A DNA stretch of 64,000 bases from Salvator merianae (Eukaryota > Chordata > Lepidosauria > Squamata > Teiidae), in the NCBI GenBank assembly GCA_003586115.2, contig QVOM02000057.1, positions 9,220,874 through 9,284,873 of the forward strand, given 5' to 3'. Each line of letters begins with the position of its first letter. Position 1 is the first letter of the stretch. The notes below the pieces were generated by a model. It was not told where the DNA came from. It saw only the letters and a program-made list of their open reading frames with translations, and searched no databases. Shown here one piece after another: positions 32,511 through 43,456 of this stretch. The position numbers and the translations under genes are program-made.

Positions 32511-32524
32511 AATACACATTTCTT
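32511..32524. repeat. Target-site duplication, left (14 bp)
   Basis: AATACACATTTCTT, repeated exactly at 34114-34127. The empty site is visible in V2R-1 (reverse complement near 8060-8085). Confidence 0.85.
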
Positions 32525-34113
32525 GGACTTCTGGGCCAAATGTAGTTGCTGAGAGGATTTTTCCTCTGAGCAAACCGCAACGTGAGGAGACAGAGGGGGG
32601 AGTTCAAACCCCCTCTGTCAGAAGATTTCATCTCCCTGAGTGACAGGGAGGCGGAGGGATTCCTCATTTGAGCTCCACTAAGTCTCCCCCCAGCGGGGGC
32701 AGTGAGAGATTCACGGCAATCTGTGTACGGAGGAGACGAAGGAGCTGGGGGAATTTTGTCAACATTCCTGAGTCACGTTGTGTGTCGTCTTCAAGACTCC
32801 TGTCTTCAGGACTGTAAGTTCGGCCAATCCCCTTTTTAATTTATGAAGACATTAAAACTAAGATAAGCATTAAGAAAAGGAAAATAAAAGAAATAAAAAA
32901 CCCTCTACAATTACAGTTTGGATAATGTATGCCGAAAGTTTAAACATCATAACTCAGCAAGATGCTAAAGTATTTGCAAAGGCTGTGAAATTTTTAGATA
33001 AATCATTCAAAGTTCTGTTCCTCGGACACACCAGGGTTTTCAGTGTCTCATTAAACTACATTAAACTACATAAGCTGCCCTTATCAGCTAAACAAACAAG
33101 CAGGCTGCAAGGATATGGGAGTTCGGTTTAATTAAGACAAAGGAAGAAAAAAAAAGTGCCTTTATTTATTAGAGGGCTTCTTCAAAGAACCAAGTTTTAA
33201 GCCAAATATGGAGAAGAAAAACATGCAACTAGAAAAAAACAAACAGTGTGGCTTCCAAACAGATTTACTACTTAAAAAAATGGATGCTATTCTTCAAGAA
33301 ATGTGGAGTTCCTTTGAGATTCAGGGGCTGACTTTTGAGAGATTAAGACAAGACCTTAAAAATGAAATAGGTGCTATATGCACTGAACTTCATGAAACAA
33401 AGGATAAGGCTTTGAAACTGGATAATTTTAAGGCAGAAATTCCTCAGAAAAAATTTATGGCTCAAGAAATACAGACTACAAAGCAAGACGAGTTATCTCT
33501 ACTACTGATAACAGTTCAAGGTTATATTTTTTCACAGAAGGAAGCCTTGGAAAAAATCTTTCAGGGGAGGAAGGAACATATGAGGCGAATAATAATGGAA
33601 ACAACCCATATTTGGAAGCAGCAAAGATTCATTGTGAATAAACAACATTTCTGGTGTAAACAAGGAAAGGATTAGAGGAGGAGAAAGAAGAAAAAAAACA
33701 CTGAAGGACTCAGAAGGGGGAATTTAAGAAGTGGCAGAGTAGAATAACGGGAAGACCAAATTATTGAAAGACTGATATGAGAAGAAGATTTTGAGAGTTT
33801 GCGGAGATTGGATAAATATAATAATTTACAGAAAAATAAGGCAGTGGATAGACTTTGGTGAAAACTGGAAACCCTCTATTGAACTTTTACAAGATCTGGA
33901 AAGTGGACTGGTGTTTGCTGGAGGGAAAGAATGAAGAGAAAAAGAAGAATGTTGGTAGAAGAAAAGAACTGGGTGGCTGGGGGGTATGAAATATAGAAGA
34001 AATCTGGGAATTAGGAAGTCGGTAGTTAAAAATGTTAGCTGATAAATCATGAATTACTTAGTGTAATTTTATATATCTTTAAAAAATAAAATATATTTTT
34101 TTAAAAAGAAAAA
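32525..34113 (+). mobile_element. ORF1-only L1-derived element, copy 2
   Basis: Plus-strand sister of the element at 442-2060. It starts GGACTTCTGGGCC (a few bases lost relative to copy 1), shares the GC-rich leader, the ORF1-like frame (33208-33675), the 3' region and an A-rich tail, and is flanked by perfect 14-bp target duplications. It has no ORF2. At 1.59 kb it is nearly the same length as copy 1 (1.62 kb). It is inserted downstream of V2R-3 exon 2 at a place that is empty in V2R-1. Confidence 0.85.
33208..33675 (+). pseudogene. L1 ORF1-like coiled-coil protein (copy 2)
   Basis: 155 residues, open, starting MEKKNMQLEKNKQCGFQTD. Charged, with long helical heptad stretches (LLLKKMDAILQEM, LHETKDKALKLDNFKAEI), resembling the coiled-coil portion of L1 ORF1. 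The C end (KQQRFIVNKQHFWCKQGKD) has no counterpart I recognise. No nucleic-acid-binding RRM or CTD is seen, so the protein is at best a truncated ORF1. It is the better preserved of the two copies. Confidence 0.55.
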
Positions 34114-34127
34114 AATACACATTTCTT
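34114..34127. repeat. Target-site duplication, right (14 bp)
   Basis: Exact repeat of 32511-32524 just after the A-rich tail. Confidence 0.85.
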
Positions 34128-34327
34128 TTGCTGACAGTGCTGGCAAAGGTGGAGGAGTTGAGTTCTGAGCAAAAGCTCCATCTCCCCTGCCTCGAGCAGT
34201 TGGAAATTGCACTACAGGCCTGGCTTTTGGGTGGTGCAATAAATACATCCACATGGGGCAATGCCCACCCCCCATCGAGATGATTGTCTGGCAGGCACTA
34301 CAGGGACCCCTTTTGGCTTACCAGCCA

Positions 34328-34640
34328 TAGGGATGTGCAAATTTCACATTCAAAAAATTGTACAAAATTTCATTTTCACTTCAAGATGAAAATGACTTTT
34401 TTGCACTTATAGTTTTTGATTGAAATGGAACAGCTTCTTCATCTGCAAAACTGAAATATTCAGATTTTCACTGTGTTTTGACCATGAAAATGGCATTTTC
34501 AATGGGTAAAACATTGTGAAAACTGCAAAAATGAATGCACAAATGCATTTTTCATCAATAAAATTTGCAGATGAAATGAAATACAGATTTTTGTTGAAAA
34601 GCTAATTGAAAAATATTTTTTATGTGTGTGTGCATCCCTA
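34328..34640. mobile_element. hAT-like MITE (313 bp)
   Basis: AT-rich, non-coding element with short inverted ends: TAGGGATGTGCA on the left, TGTGCATCCCTA on the right. It is flanked by 8-bp target duplications ACCAGCCA (34320-34327 and 34641-34648). An 8-bp duplication and such ends fit the hAT superfamily. V2R-1 (reverse complement near 7325) has the uninterrupted site GGCTTACCAGC, so the insertion followed the inverted duplication. Confidence 0.85.
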
Positions 34641-34985
34641 ACCAGCCAGTGTCTTCCTTTCCCCCTGAATCTCTTGGACTCCAGTAGGGGAAGGGTTCTG
34701 AGGGTGACCATGTTTAAACTTCAGTATCTCCTGGGAAGAAGGGAGTCACAAGCCATTTCCATATAGTTAAAAAATCTACAAGTTTCACTAATTGGATGCA
34801 TTTGTGCAGGTGTAAAATGAGAAAGGTGGGCTGTGATTTAACAGAGATGATTTAATGGGACTCATGTCACTTTAGTGAGACTCATGAGGGCCAAGGGACC
34901 CTGCCTGTTTCGTGATTGGCTGATTCTGAGAAACCTTTTTCTTCTGTAAAAATGAAGGACACACTCCCACCAAAACAGAAGACCA

Positions 34986-35110
34986 TTGTTATGAAACAAC
35001 CTTATTAAATGTGAATTTATGCACATTTTGGTACATAAGGTATAAAATTTTGCACATAAAATATTGACTTATATGACATGTTGAAAGTACAGGAAATGGA
35101 CCAACAGTGG
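34986..35110. repeat. Dispersed repeat, copy 2
   Basis: Same-orientation relative of 5301-5440 (TTATGCACATTTTGGTACATAAGG and ACAGGAAATGGACCAACAG). Confidence 0.45.
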
Positions 35111-35726
35111 CTTGGATTCCTGTGCCATCTTGGAAACACAAGCTCCATTTTAAAAGGACAAGCTACAGTAAAATTTTCCTTTGGCTCCTTCCCCCTCTCT
35201 TCCACCTACAAGGAAGCACATCTGCATATCAGTGTTAAAAGGTCTTTTTGGCTTTCTTCAGAACAATAGAAAACCTCTGCAGATGGTATACTTATAGATG
35301 GTGTACTTTGATAAAAATTGCAAGAGATATCTAAAAGTATCATTTTTGTCATTTCAAAATATTGGCAAACTGCAGTGTTTAACAGGAAATAGTAGGCAAA
35401 CATTTTTCTTACCTGTCTTTATTACCCATCAGGAAACCTTTGTGTCTCATATGAATAGCCATGTTCTGTATGTAAATGACTATCTGCTGGGTTCTCAACC
35501 TACAGTTACCCTGAGTATGTGACATGTACTGCCCCTGGCCCCTCCCAGCCTTATTCTCCATAGCGTAGAAATCCATATGGTGGCTGCCATCCACTGCTCT
35601 GGATCCCTCCCACTGAGTTCCAGCATCCTTTTCACCAAGCCCAGGTAACCAATCCTGAAGTTTCTCCACCCCTGTCTCACCCAGACTATAAAATCTGTGA
35701 CTTTTAAATATCTTGCGTCCTTGTTG
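35111..35726. other. Intergenic, nothing recognised
   Basis: No gene or repeat family recognised. Confidence 0.35.
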
Positions 35727-35781
35727 CCCTAACCCTAACCCTAACCTTAACTCTAACCCTAACCTTAACCCTAACCCTAAC
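35727..35781. repeat. Interstitial telomeric repeat
   Basis: About nine units of CCCTAA with three variant units (CCTTAA, CTCTAA) over 55 bp. This is the vertebrate telomere hexamer (TTAGGG on the minus strand) at an internal position. ORFs across it (NPNPNLN type) are artefacts. Confidence 0.92.
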
Positions 35782-37441
35782 TTTGCTAGCTTGCTGCTCT
35801 TGTCTCTGTTGCTCTTACTTCTGCTTCCCTCCCCCGGTGTTTGTTTGTCTTTCCCCTCCTTGTTCTTTTTTCTCTCTTCTCTCCAGCCCATTTGGATCCA
35901 ATATTGTTTTGGGGAAAAGAAACAGCTATATGTCTTAAAGATTGGACTTTTGCTTTTCTTTCTTTGTTCGTGCTGAAACCTTAGAATACTAGCAGGAACT
36001 CCCTAGTTGGTTTAAAACCTTTTCCCCCTCTTTACTCTTGCATTCAAACCACATTTCATTGTTGCTGCCTATGTTTTTGCTTTACTGCCACTTTTATTGT
36101 GTTTTGAATAAATAAATAATCAGTTTTAGTGGGAACTCTGGTTTGACTTGGTCTTTTCTCTGCTTCATTTTTATATAGTCCACTCCAGTTGATTTTCAAT
36201 TTTTAAAGCCAATAGATTAGAAGATCCTGCTCTTAGAAAATGACTGAGAGAGCTTCTCTAAACCAGAATTCCCAGTTCACTGCTCTTATCATTGTGGTGG
36301 AGAATGTGGACATGCATGCAACTTGCATTAGAACCCATGTCTTTGTGAGATTGGTTGGTAATTTAGCTAGGAGGTGCTCCATTTTAATTGGAACTTTTCT
36401 AAAGTAATTTTACTGCACAACTGACTATTTTTGGAAGGCTTTTTTCCCTAGGTTTTTGTTTGTTTGTTCATTTTACTGAGTTTAGAGTGAGAAGATGACA
36501 GAGCGACAGTTGTCTGAAATCCCCCTCTACTATTGGTGGCTTTCAGTCTTTTTGGGTGACCAAGACTTCAGGGTCATCTGGAGAGCTGAGCTGAGCAGAG
36601 CAGAGCTTTAAAAAAAAAAAAAAAATCAAGAGAGCCTGAAGCACAAATGCAGGTGGTTCTCAAGGAAAATACACAAAAATTTCATTCTGTTTGGGTGTGT
36701 GTCTGAGAGAGAGAGAAAACAAAAGAGTTTCTGACAAAAACAAATACAAATTATACAAGCTGCACAAATGCCCAGAGCTTAAATTGAATTTTAAAAGCAC
36801 AGATCACAGAGCTTAGAAGAGGAGGCTGGGCAAAGCCCTAACCCCATATCTAAAGGGATGCCTTCTCCCATACAGTCCTGTCCTATAAGATCTGTGAGAG
36901 AGGCTTTGTTGGAAGAGCTTTCACATCCAGCAGTGAAAGATACAAAAGCCTGTGACAGGGACTTCTCTGCAGCGGACTCAAGATTGCAGCTAGAAGCAGC
37001 AGGTGAACCTAATGAGGAAACCTGGATTCATCACCCCTCCCGTCTATGCCCTGCACAGGTTATGATGTTTCCCTGGACTGAAGTTGAACATTTCCTTCAT
37101 CATAAGTTCACAGAGAACAATATAGAAATCTCTTCATGAGAGGAAAGGATGCCAAACAGAAATTCTTACTCAGGGATACAACTTGATCTTCCTCCTCCTT
37201 GCAGTGTGGACTCTGAATGGGATCTGGTGGACCCTTTCTTGCCTTAGGGAGATCCCCAATCCCTTCTGTCCACCCATCCGCTCGGAATGGCCTTAAGGAT
37301 TCCCAGGCAGTCAAAAGGCATTAGGAGGGCAGAGGAGGCGGCTGGCCAGGGAGAGAGGAGAGATGGACAAAGCAGGACAGGGAGCAGAGTGATAGGATGG
37401 TGCAGTTGCCACGACGCGGAGGTGGAGGGGCCGTATCAAAA
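35782..37441. other. Intergenic, no firm gene
   Basis: No coding family recognised; an A16 run lies at 36610-36625. The GC-richer part from 36830 could include non-coding remains of the SCAN locus that follows, but this is not demonstrable. Confidence 0.35.
36085..36190 (+). repeat. Repeat pair, copy 2 (possible LTR end)
   Basis: Related to 16150-16265; both have AATAAATAA followed by a GAACTCT block and a TTTTTATA(C/T)AGTC stretch. Confidence 0.3.
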
Positions 37442-37729
37442 TGTTCCCACCTGCTCCTCCTCCTGCTCCACGTCCTCCACATTGCTCATGAGGATGCACT
37501 CGGCCAGGACCACCGCCTGGGAACTGCCCTCCGGCCCACATTCCCGGACTCAGGTCTGCATCTCTGGGGGAAGGACGATCAGGAACTGCTCCAGAAACAC
37601 CAGCACCAGCTCCAGCATCTGGGCTTTCGCGCGTCTGTCTAGCTTCAGCCACTGCCAGCAAAGGTGATGGAGTCAGTTGCAAACTTCCCAGGGTGTCGTG
37701 ATCTCCACATAGCCAAAGCACTTGAAACT
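37442..37729 (-). pseudogene. SCAN-domain relic
   Basis: A minus-strand frame reads as an almost complete SCAN dimerisation domain: FKCFGYVEITTPWEVCN, then [33 protein letters not shown] and VRECGPEGSSQAVVLAE. SCAN domains mediate oligomerisation of zinc-finger transcription factors and derive from a retrotransposon capsid. Two in-frame TGA codons (37673-37675, where Arg is usual, and 37550-37552, where Trp is usual) and a small LVLVF duplication show decay. No KRAB domain or zinc fingers are seen nearby. It may be a processed gene relic or a piece of a Gmr1-type Gypsy element; I cannot tell. Confidence 0.82.
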
Positions 37730-38699
37730 CTGTCTCTCTTCCTCTGAGCTGGGTGTGTTTTCAAGCAGAAACTTCTTCTGGTTCCTTTCCAAAAGCCACG
37801 TGCTACTCTAAGCCTCAAAGGGAGCATGGGGAGAGTTTTGCTTGTTCATCTCTGCTCTGCTTCCTTTGAGCAGTTCTTCTCTACTGGTAAGGACTGTCTG
37901 AAATTCATTTGAAAAACAAGAGATGAGGAGCTGGAACTAAGCAAACCCCATCCAGCTTCTTCCTTTCCTTGCACTACAGTTCCAAGGTAGGGCTTTGCAG
38001 AGATAAAGAGATGCCTCATGTGTAGTGGCCCCCATCATTCTGTAGGAACAAAGGGATACCCTCCCCTGCCCTATCCTTGGGCACTTGCAAAGTCTCCTTT
38101 CTTGCCTGTTATTATTCAACCAAAGGCCCTCTGTGCTCCCCAACTTGTTCTTCACCAAGGTAGGCAAGAACAAATAGAAAGTTCTATTTGTTCAGGAAGT
38201 CCCCCCCCTGCATTCTTCAGGGGCTCTCTAGGAAACAGGACTCCCTGCATTTAACATTTGGGCCTCTCTAGGAAACAGGACTCTGCTTTTAACCCTTGAG
38301 GCCCCTGCTCAATGCAGTCACCACAGTGGCAAACAGCTCTCACATTCCCCTCTGTCAGGAGCTGCTGCAGCACCTGAGGGAGGCATTGTCTATCCTGGAC
38401 TGTGAGGGGGGCAGCCCCATGAAAGTTCCTGCAATGATCTCCATTGAAAACTGCTTGCCCAAGTGGTGGATGCCCCAGAGGCTAGGGGCAGACAGGTTTG
38501 GGGCTCTGCCTGTTCACCCAAAAGACCGCTGCAGAGTTTGTGGCTGGGCACATGTCCTGCCGGCCATGAAGGACCTGCACCGATTACCTGTCCACTTCTG
38601 AACTCCTTTCAAGGTGTCAACATGGATGCTGAAAGCCCCAAGTAGCTGAAGGAGCACCTCCTCCCTGGCACTCCTGGCAATCAGCTGGGAGGAAGTTCT
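37730..38699. other. Intergenic with a short tandem duplication
   Basis: No firm gene. 38225-38283 contains a roughly 20-bp unit (CTCTCTAGGAAACAGGACTC) twice, 42 bp apart. The plus-strand frame at 38296-38601 has an L2-like MKDLHRLPVHF near its end, but the rest is not assignable. Confidence 0.35.
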
Positions 38700-39330
38700 G
38701 ACTGTGATTTATCATCATTTTATTTCAGCTAAATTGTCTGCTCCTGCCCAGTTCCTGCAGCCCATGAGCTCAACTGGTAGCCCTGTGTCTGCTGTGGTTG
38801 CAGGCGCTCTGAGCTGATGAGGGTGCGCAGGTCCGGAACTTATCGGATCGGTGGCTTGAGGGTGCTTTGACTGATTGTGAGTCTGTTTTTGTTTAATGTC
38901 GCTGTAGCATATTAATTTATACCCTGGTGCGTATTGAGGGAAGGATGGGGCTGCGAGGCAGGTCGGTCAGATCAGGAGAAGTGGTGTGGGGATGTCTGCG
39001 AAGTGGTTCACTGTTCTGACGTCAGACTTCTGAATGCGTGGTGAATCCAGAATGAAACATCACTCGTCCATCTCTGGGTCCTGGGCCAAGGGTTGATCTG
39101 GCCTGCATCACTGAGCCGCATCACCCAGCTTTGCGCAGCACTCTTCCAGACTGGCAGGAGGAGGAGTTCCAGTTGTCCATAGGACCTCCGTTCTTCCTGC
39201 CTACTAGGCAGTTCACCTTGCAGCTGAATTTCAAGGGTTGGGACAGAATAGAGGTGTTGCTGATGTACTACCCACCCCACTGCCCAGCAGTTGTCCTGTC
39301 TGAGCTGGGTATCAAAAGAGGACTATAATG
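38700..39330 (+). mobile_element. Degenerate L2-like 5'/endonuclease region
   Basis: Broken plus-strand frames resemble the start of L2 ORF2: the stretch around 39038-39110 reads like the N(N/E)(K/T)..L..L.LG...DLA block seen intact at 12895 in the L2 on the minus strand. Many stops. Weak assignment. Confidence 0.4.
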
Positions 39331-40039
39331 CAAAACTGGCATTGTGCTTCAGTGGCTCTAGAGCAAGCAGCACAGTACAGCTTTCTTTGAGAATGCTGGG
39401 GGATGGGGTGCATGCTGGTTGGTGTACGCCTCGGTTATACCTGTTTGGGGTGCAGTCCTCTTACCTTGAGAATGACCTACGCCACTATCAATTTTGCCAT
39501 CAGCGCCACACAGCTGCATAGTGGATGTCTCAGGGGGAGGCGAGGCAGAGTCCATTTGCTGACCACTGACTTCACTATTGTGATACTGGATCCCCTGACG
39601 TGTTCCCCCCTTTCACTGACCTCTCTCCACTTGTACTCTCAATTGCGCAAAACTGCAATTGCAAAGGAGAAGAAATTGAGATCTGCTTTTTAAGAAGCTT
39701 TATTGCATGGTAGATGTGAAATTGAATTTCCGCTTGGGTGGATACAGGCTGGAGAGGGAGAAAGAGCAAATGGTGAAAGACCAGTAATGCCACCAAGGGA
39801 ATCCATGTTCTGAGACAGTAGCGGACACATACAGAGGGCAGAGTCTGACTTGCCCACCCCTGTGAAGTCAAGATTTGAATGTTGTGACTGAAGGCAATCA
39901 TTGACTGCTCAGGGAGGGGCATTTGGTGAGGGGTGGAGAGAGGAAGGTATGGTTTCCCCACCCGAAGCACGGGAAAAATAGGGAGTGAGAACGAACAAGT
40001 CTGAATTGAGTCCATGTTAAAATAGAAACACGAGAACAA
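39331..40039. other. Intergenic, nothing recognised
   Basis: No family recognised; ORFs on both strands are unlike known proteins. Confidence 0.3.
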
Positions 40040-42790
40040 ACATTTCTGGTTGAATGAAGATCAGTATGTTGAATCCATTTTTAAATTCTTATTGAAACAA
40101 TAGCGAGAAATCTTGTGCGTTTGGACACTCCCAAAGCACATGGAAATAAGGGTGTTTTTTTCTGACAGTCTCTCCAGCAGCAAACTGGTGTGATCCTTGT
40201 CTTTTTTTTGCCATTTTAATACTTGTCTTATGCCACTGAAAAGGACTTTTGTGAAGTTTTTTTTAAAATCTTTTGGGCAGAATGCCAGTTATCCTTGCTG
40301 TCATATACCTCGTGTCAAGGTCTGTCATCTAGTTTCTTCCCTAGATCTGTTTCCCTAGTGGCTTCAATTATAGTCTTGGTTTTCCTATCTTCTAACATTT
40401 CCTTATAAATTTTGCTCTTCTCCTTTGCTGCCACCACTGGGTCACAGGAGGTGGGTGAGGGAGAGGGGTGCAGTATGGGAGGCTCTTCCCTCTTCAGATA
40501 AAGCAGGACTTGGCACAGAAACTGCCTTGGTCACTCTGATGGATGGTCTTTATCATGAGGGGATGGGGACAATGTAACCCTCTTGGTTCTCTTTGATCTC
40601 TCAGCAGCTGTTGAGACCATTGACCATGGTATCCTGCTGGAAAGCTTTCAGGACTGGGACCTGGAGGCACTCTGTTAGAGTGGTTCTCTGCCTATCATCA
40701 TGGTAGGTTTCAGAAAGTAGCAGTGGGGGACTTCTGTTCAATGCCCTGGGAGTTTTCTTGTGGAGTTCCCCAGGAATGGCTCTTGTCTCCTATGCTCTTT
40801 AACATCTTCATGATGCCACGGGGAGAGATGATCAGGAGTTTTGGCGTGAGGTGCCATCAGTATGCTGATGACAACCAACTCTATCTCTCCATTCCTCTGA
40901 GCCAGGGGAGGCAGTTTAGGTAGTTTATTGCTGCCTGGAGGCAATGATGGGCTGGATGTGGACCAATACCTTGAAACTGAATCGAGACAAGACAACCATG
41001 AGGTTGTATGTAACAGGGTCCTGAGTCCAGGAAGTTAAGAGCCCCTCAATTCTGGATGGGCTTATTTTGCCCCAGGAAGGACAGGGGTGTGACTTAAGGG
41101 TTTGCCTGGATTCATTGCTGTCATTTGAGCCCATGTGGCTGTGCAGGCAGCAGTGCCTTCCTCCATTGGCTACTGGTTTGCCAGCCTCAGTCATTTTTAG
41201 ATAGGGATAACTTGGCCACAGTGATCCACACTCTGGCAACCTGCAGATTGGACCACTGTAATGTACTCCATGTGGGGCTACCCTTGAAAACAGTCCAGAA
41301 GCTGGAACTAGTGCAGAATGCAGCAGGTCGACTGCTAAATGAAGTCTCTGGGCAGACTCACATTATGCCAGTCCTGAAAGATCTGCACTGGTTGCTAGTT
41401 CAAAGTGCTGATGCTAACATAGAAATCTTAAAGGACTTGGACCCTTGGTATCTGAAGAAGTGTCTCCTCCCATATAGTCCTGCTTGGGTATTCAGAACCC
41501 AAGGAGAACAGCTTCTTGTTGTTCTCCCTCTCTCAGACATGCAAGGGACAGGGACTCACAAAAGGGCCTTTTCTGTGGTGACCCCCAGGCTCTGGAATAG
41601 TCTCCCTCTGCAGGTTCGCCTGACATCTTCCTTGTATGGTTTTTGATGCCTGGTTAAAACATACCTCTTCACCCAGGACTTTGATGTTTAGTGTTGCCCC
41701 ACTAAGGATGGTGCATTATATTTTAAATATGTTTTAAGAATACTTTATATGTTTTATCTTTTACTATTGTTCCCCATCCTGGGACCCTTTGGCGAAGGGC
41801 AAGATATAAATTCATAAATGAATGAATGAAATTCCTTTTAAAGACAGAAAAACTTTTTTGATAACCTGTTCAAAAGGTCTAGATATGATTTCCTTTGATT
41901 GCTGAGTGTTTAGAGCTGAGTCAATTGCTTGCCATGTCAATGAATAGTAGCTCATGAGAAAAAGTTCCTGCTTAATTATATTGGATTTGGGTGACTGTAA
42001 TCTAAATTGCTCTTTCCATCCTAGTCTTTGCATGAGATTAGTCTGAATTAAGTTCTGTAAAGGTTCATAGAATTTTATCTCCAACAGGGACAATATAGTT
42101 GGAAGAGGTTTGCTTTGCCATTTCTGCCAGGTATGAACTTACCCTGTGAGAGTTGGGTTTTCTGTTTTGGTAATTTTTACTTTAAGATTATTTATTAACG
42201 GGAGAGTGTGAAATGTGGGCTATCGTTCCAGCTCAACTGAACTCCATTGGAAAGCTGGATTCCATAGTCTATGGAGCATTTGGGCTGCTCTGAAGGGTTT
42301 AAGGGAGATTGTTCATTCTGAGATGCTCCAACCACATGGAGCTGAAGTTTTTTTCTATCATCCCTTTGTAAGCTCTAGGCCTCTTGGAGTTGAAAATAAA
42401 TTGTTTCATTGGCCAGTCAATTATTTTAATCCAATTCACTGAAGGCTTTATCAGAAAGGTTTGAAATATAAATAGCATTTTAGGAAGAATTGTCATGTCT
42501 ATTAGAACCATTCTTTCATTCTAGGAGAGAAGTTTCTTAGTGCATTTCCACAGTACTTTTTAAATGTCATCTGTAAGTGGGCTATAGTTCTTTTGAACGA
42601 TCTTATTTAATTTTTTAGGAAGTATGATACCTAAGTATTTTATTTATTTTTGCTGGATATTCAATCCCAGTATTTTCTGAATTTGTTGTTTGACCTTGGG
42701 TTGTATATTCTTGAACAGAACTTCTGATTTGTCTAAACTCATTTGCAGAACAGAGATCTGAAAAAGGAGAGTTCTTTATCTTAGTAGCAG
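40040..42790 (-). mobile_element. L1-clade ORF2 remnant, split by an L2
   Basis: Minus-strand L1-type LINE. At 41831-42790 the frames give ILPKMLFIFQTFLIK, then DWPMKQFIFNSKRPRAYKGM, the block between RT and the C end of L1 ORF2. After the L2 at 40490-41830 the element continues at 40040-40490 with the C-terminal PYFHVLWECPNAQDF region. Heavily broken. Confidence 0.65.
40490..41830 (+). mobile_element. Degenerate L2 LINE (RT to 3' end), nested in L1
   Basis: Plus-strand L2 remnant. The frame at 40723-40923 holds the RT palm CGVPQEWLLSPMLFNIFMM and HQYADDNQLYLS (first motif partly changed), and 41125-41646 holds the thumb and C-terminal part with RLDHCNVLHVGLPLK and RAFSVVTPRLWNSLPLQVR. The 3' end has GGGCAAGATATAAATTC and an AAATGAATGAATG tail. 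Many frameshifts. It is older than the L2 at 9831-13378 by its decay. Confidence 0.8.
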
Positions 42791-42839
42791 AATCTCAGGG
42801 TTCAAGGTTAGACAAATTTGTGGTGTATCAATGCCTGGT

Positions 42840-43075
42840 GTATCTATGGCTACTAAAATTGATGGCTAGTACCACCTCCAGGATGGAGAGACAGGCAGGA
42901 TGACTAAAAAAGACAATTGGCAGGAAGTTGAGAGCAGGTGAAGCTTTTGCCTTCCTCTTCTGCTTGAGATGCCTAGAAGTAACTGATAGACCACTGTGTG
43001 GGACAGGGTCTTGGATTAGATGTGCTGTGGCCTAATCCAGCAGGTCTTCTCTCATGTTTCTATGTTCTTATATGA
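42840..43075 (+). mobile_element. CR1 3' end
   Basis: Plus-strand CR1 3' UTR: CTGTGTGGGACAGGGTCTTG, GATTAGATGTGCTGTGGCC and a terminal TTTCTATGTTCTTATATG repeat; no coding region kept. Confidence 0.75.
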
Positions 43076-43139
43076 AGAGGACACCATACAAAATCTCACA
43101 CTAGAAGAGTCAAAACTCAAGAGAGGAAGAAAAATGCCA

Positions 43140-43220
43140 GGTAAAAAAGTCAGAAAAGAAAGAAAAAATGAAAGAAAGAGGGGAAGGGAGGAAGAGAGGA
43201 AGAGAGGAAGAGACAAAGAA
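43140..43220. repeat. Purine-rich (GAAA/GGAAGA)n tract
   Basis: Low-complexity GAAAGAAA and GGAAGAGA units; the ORF 43020-43469 over it is an artefact. Confidence 0.8.
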
Positions 43221-43456
43221 AACTTCCAGTCTATTCATTCCTCTAAGACCCCTAGTTGTTGCTATTGTTTCTCTTCATTTGTCAATGCATACTTTTGTCA
43301 ACTCTCTGCTTTTGAGATGGAAATGCTGAAAGGAGAATCTGATACTGACGTCATCACCCTTGGCTCCATTACAAAGAGATTTTATGCTTTCTTCACTATG
43401 AACTGCATTCAGATAAAACCAGTTTGGCACATCTCTGCTATAGAGGACCAACATGG

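Noticed and set aside
35409..35976. ORFs with NPNPNLNSNP or LGLRLGLE repeats
   Set aside because: Translations of the telomeric repeat, not a repeat protein.
37287..37721. 126-aa plus and 136-aa minus ORFs
   Set aside because: The protein-like signal (SCAN) is in a different minus-strand frame that carries two stops; these open frames are shadows.
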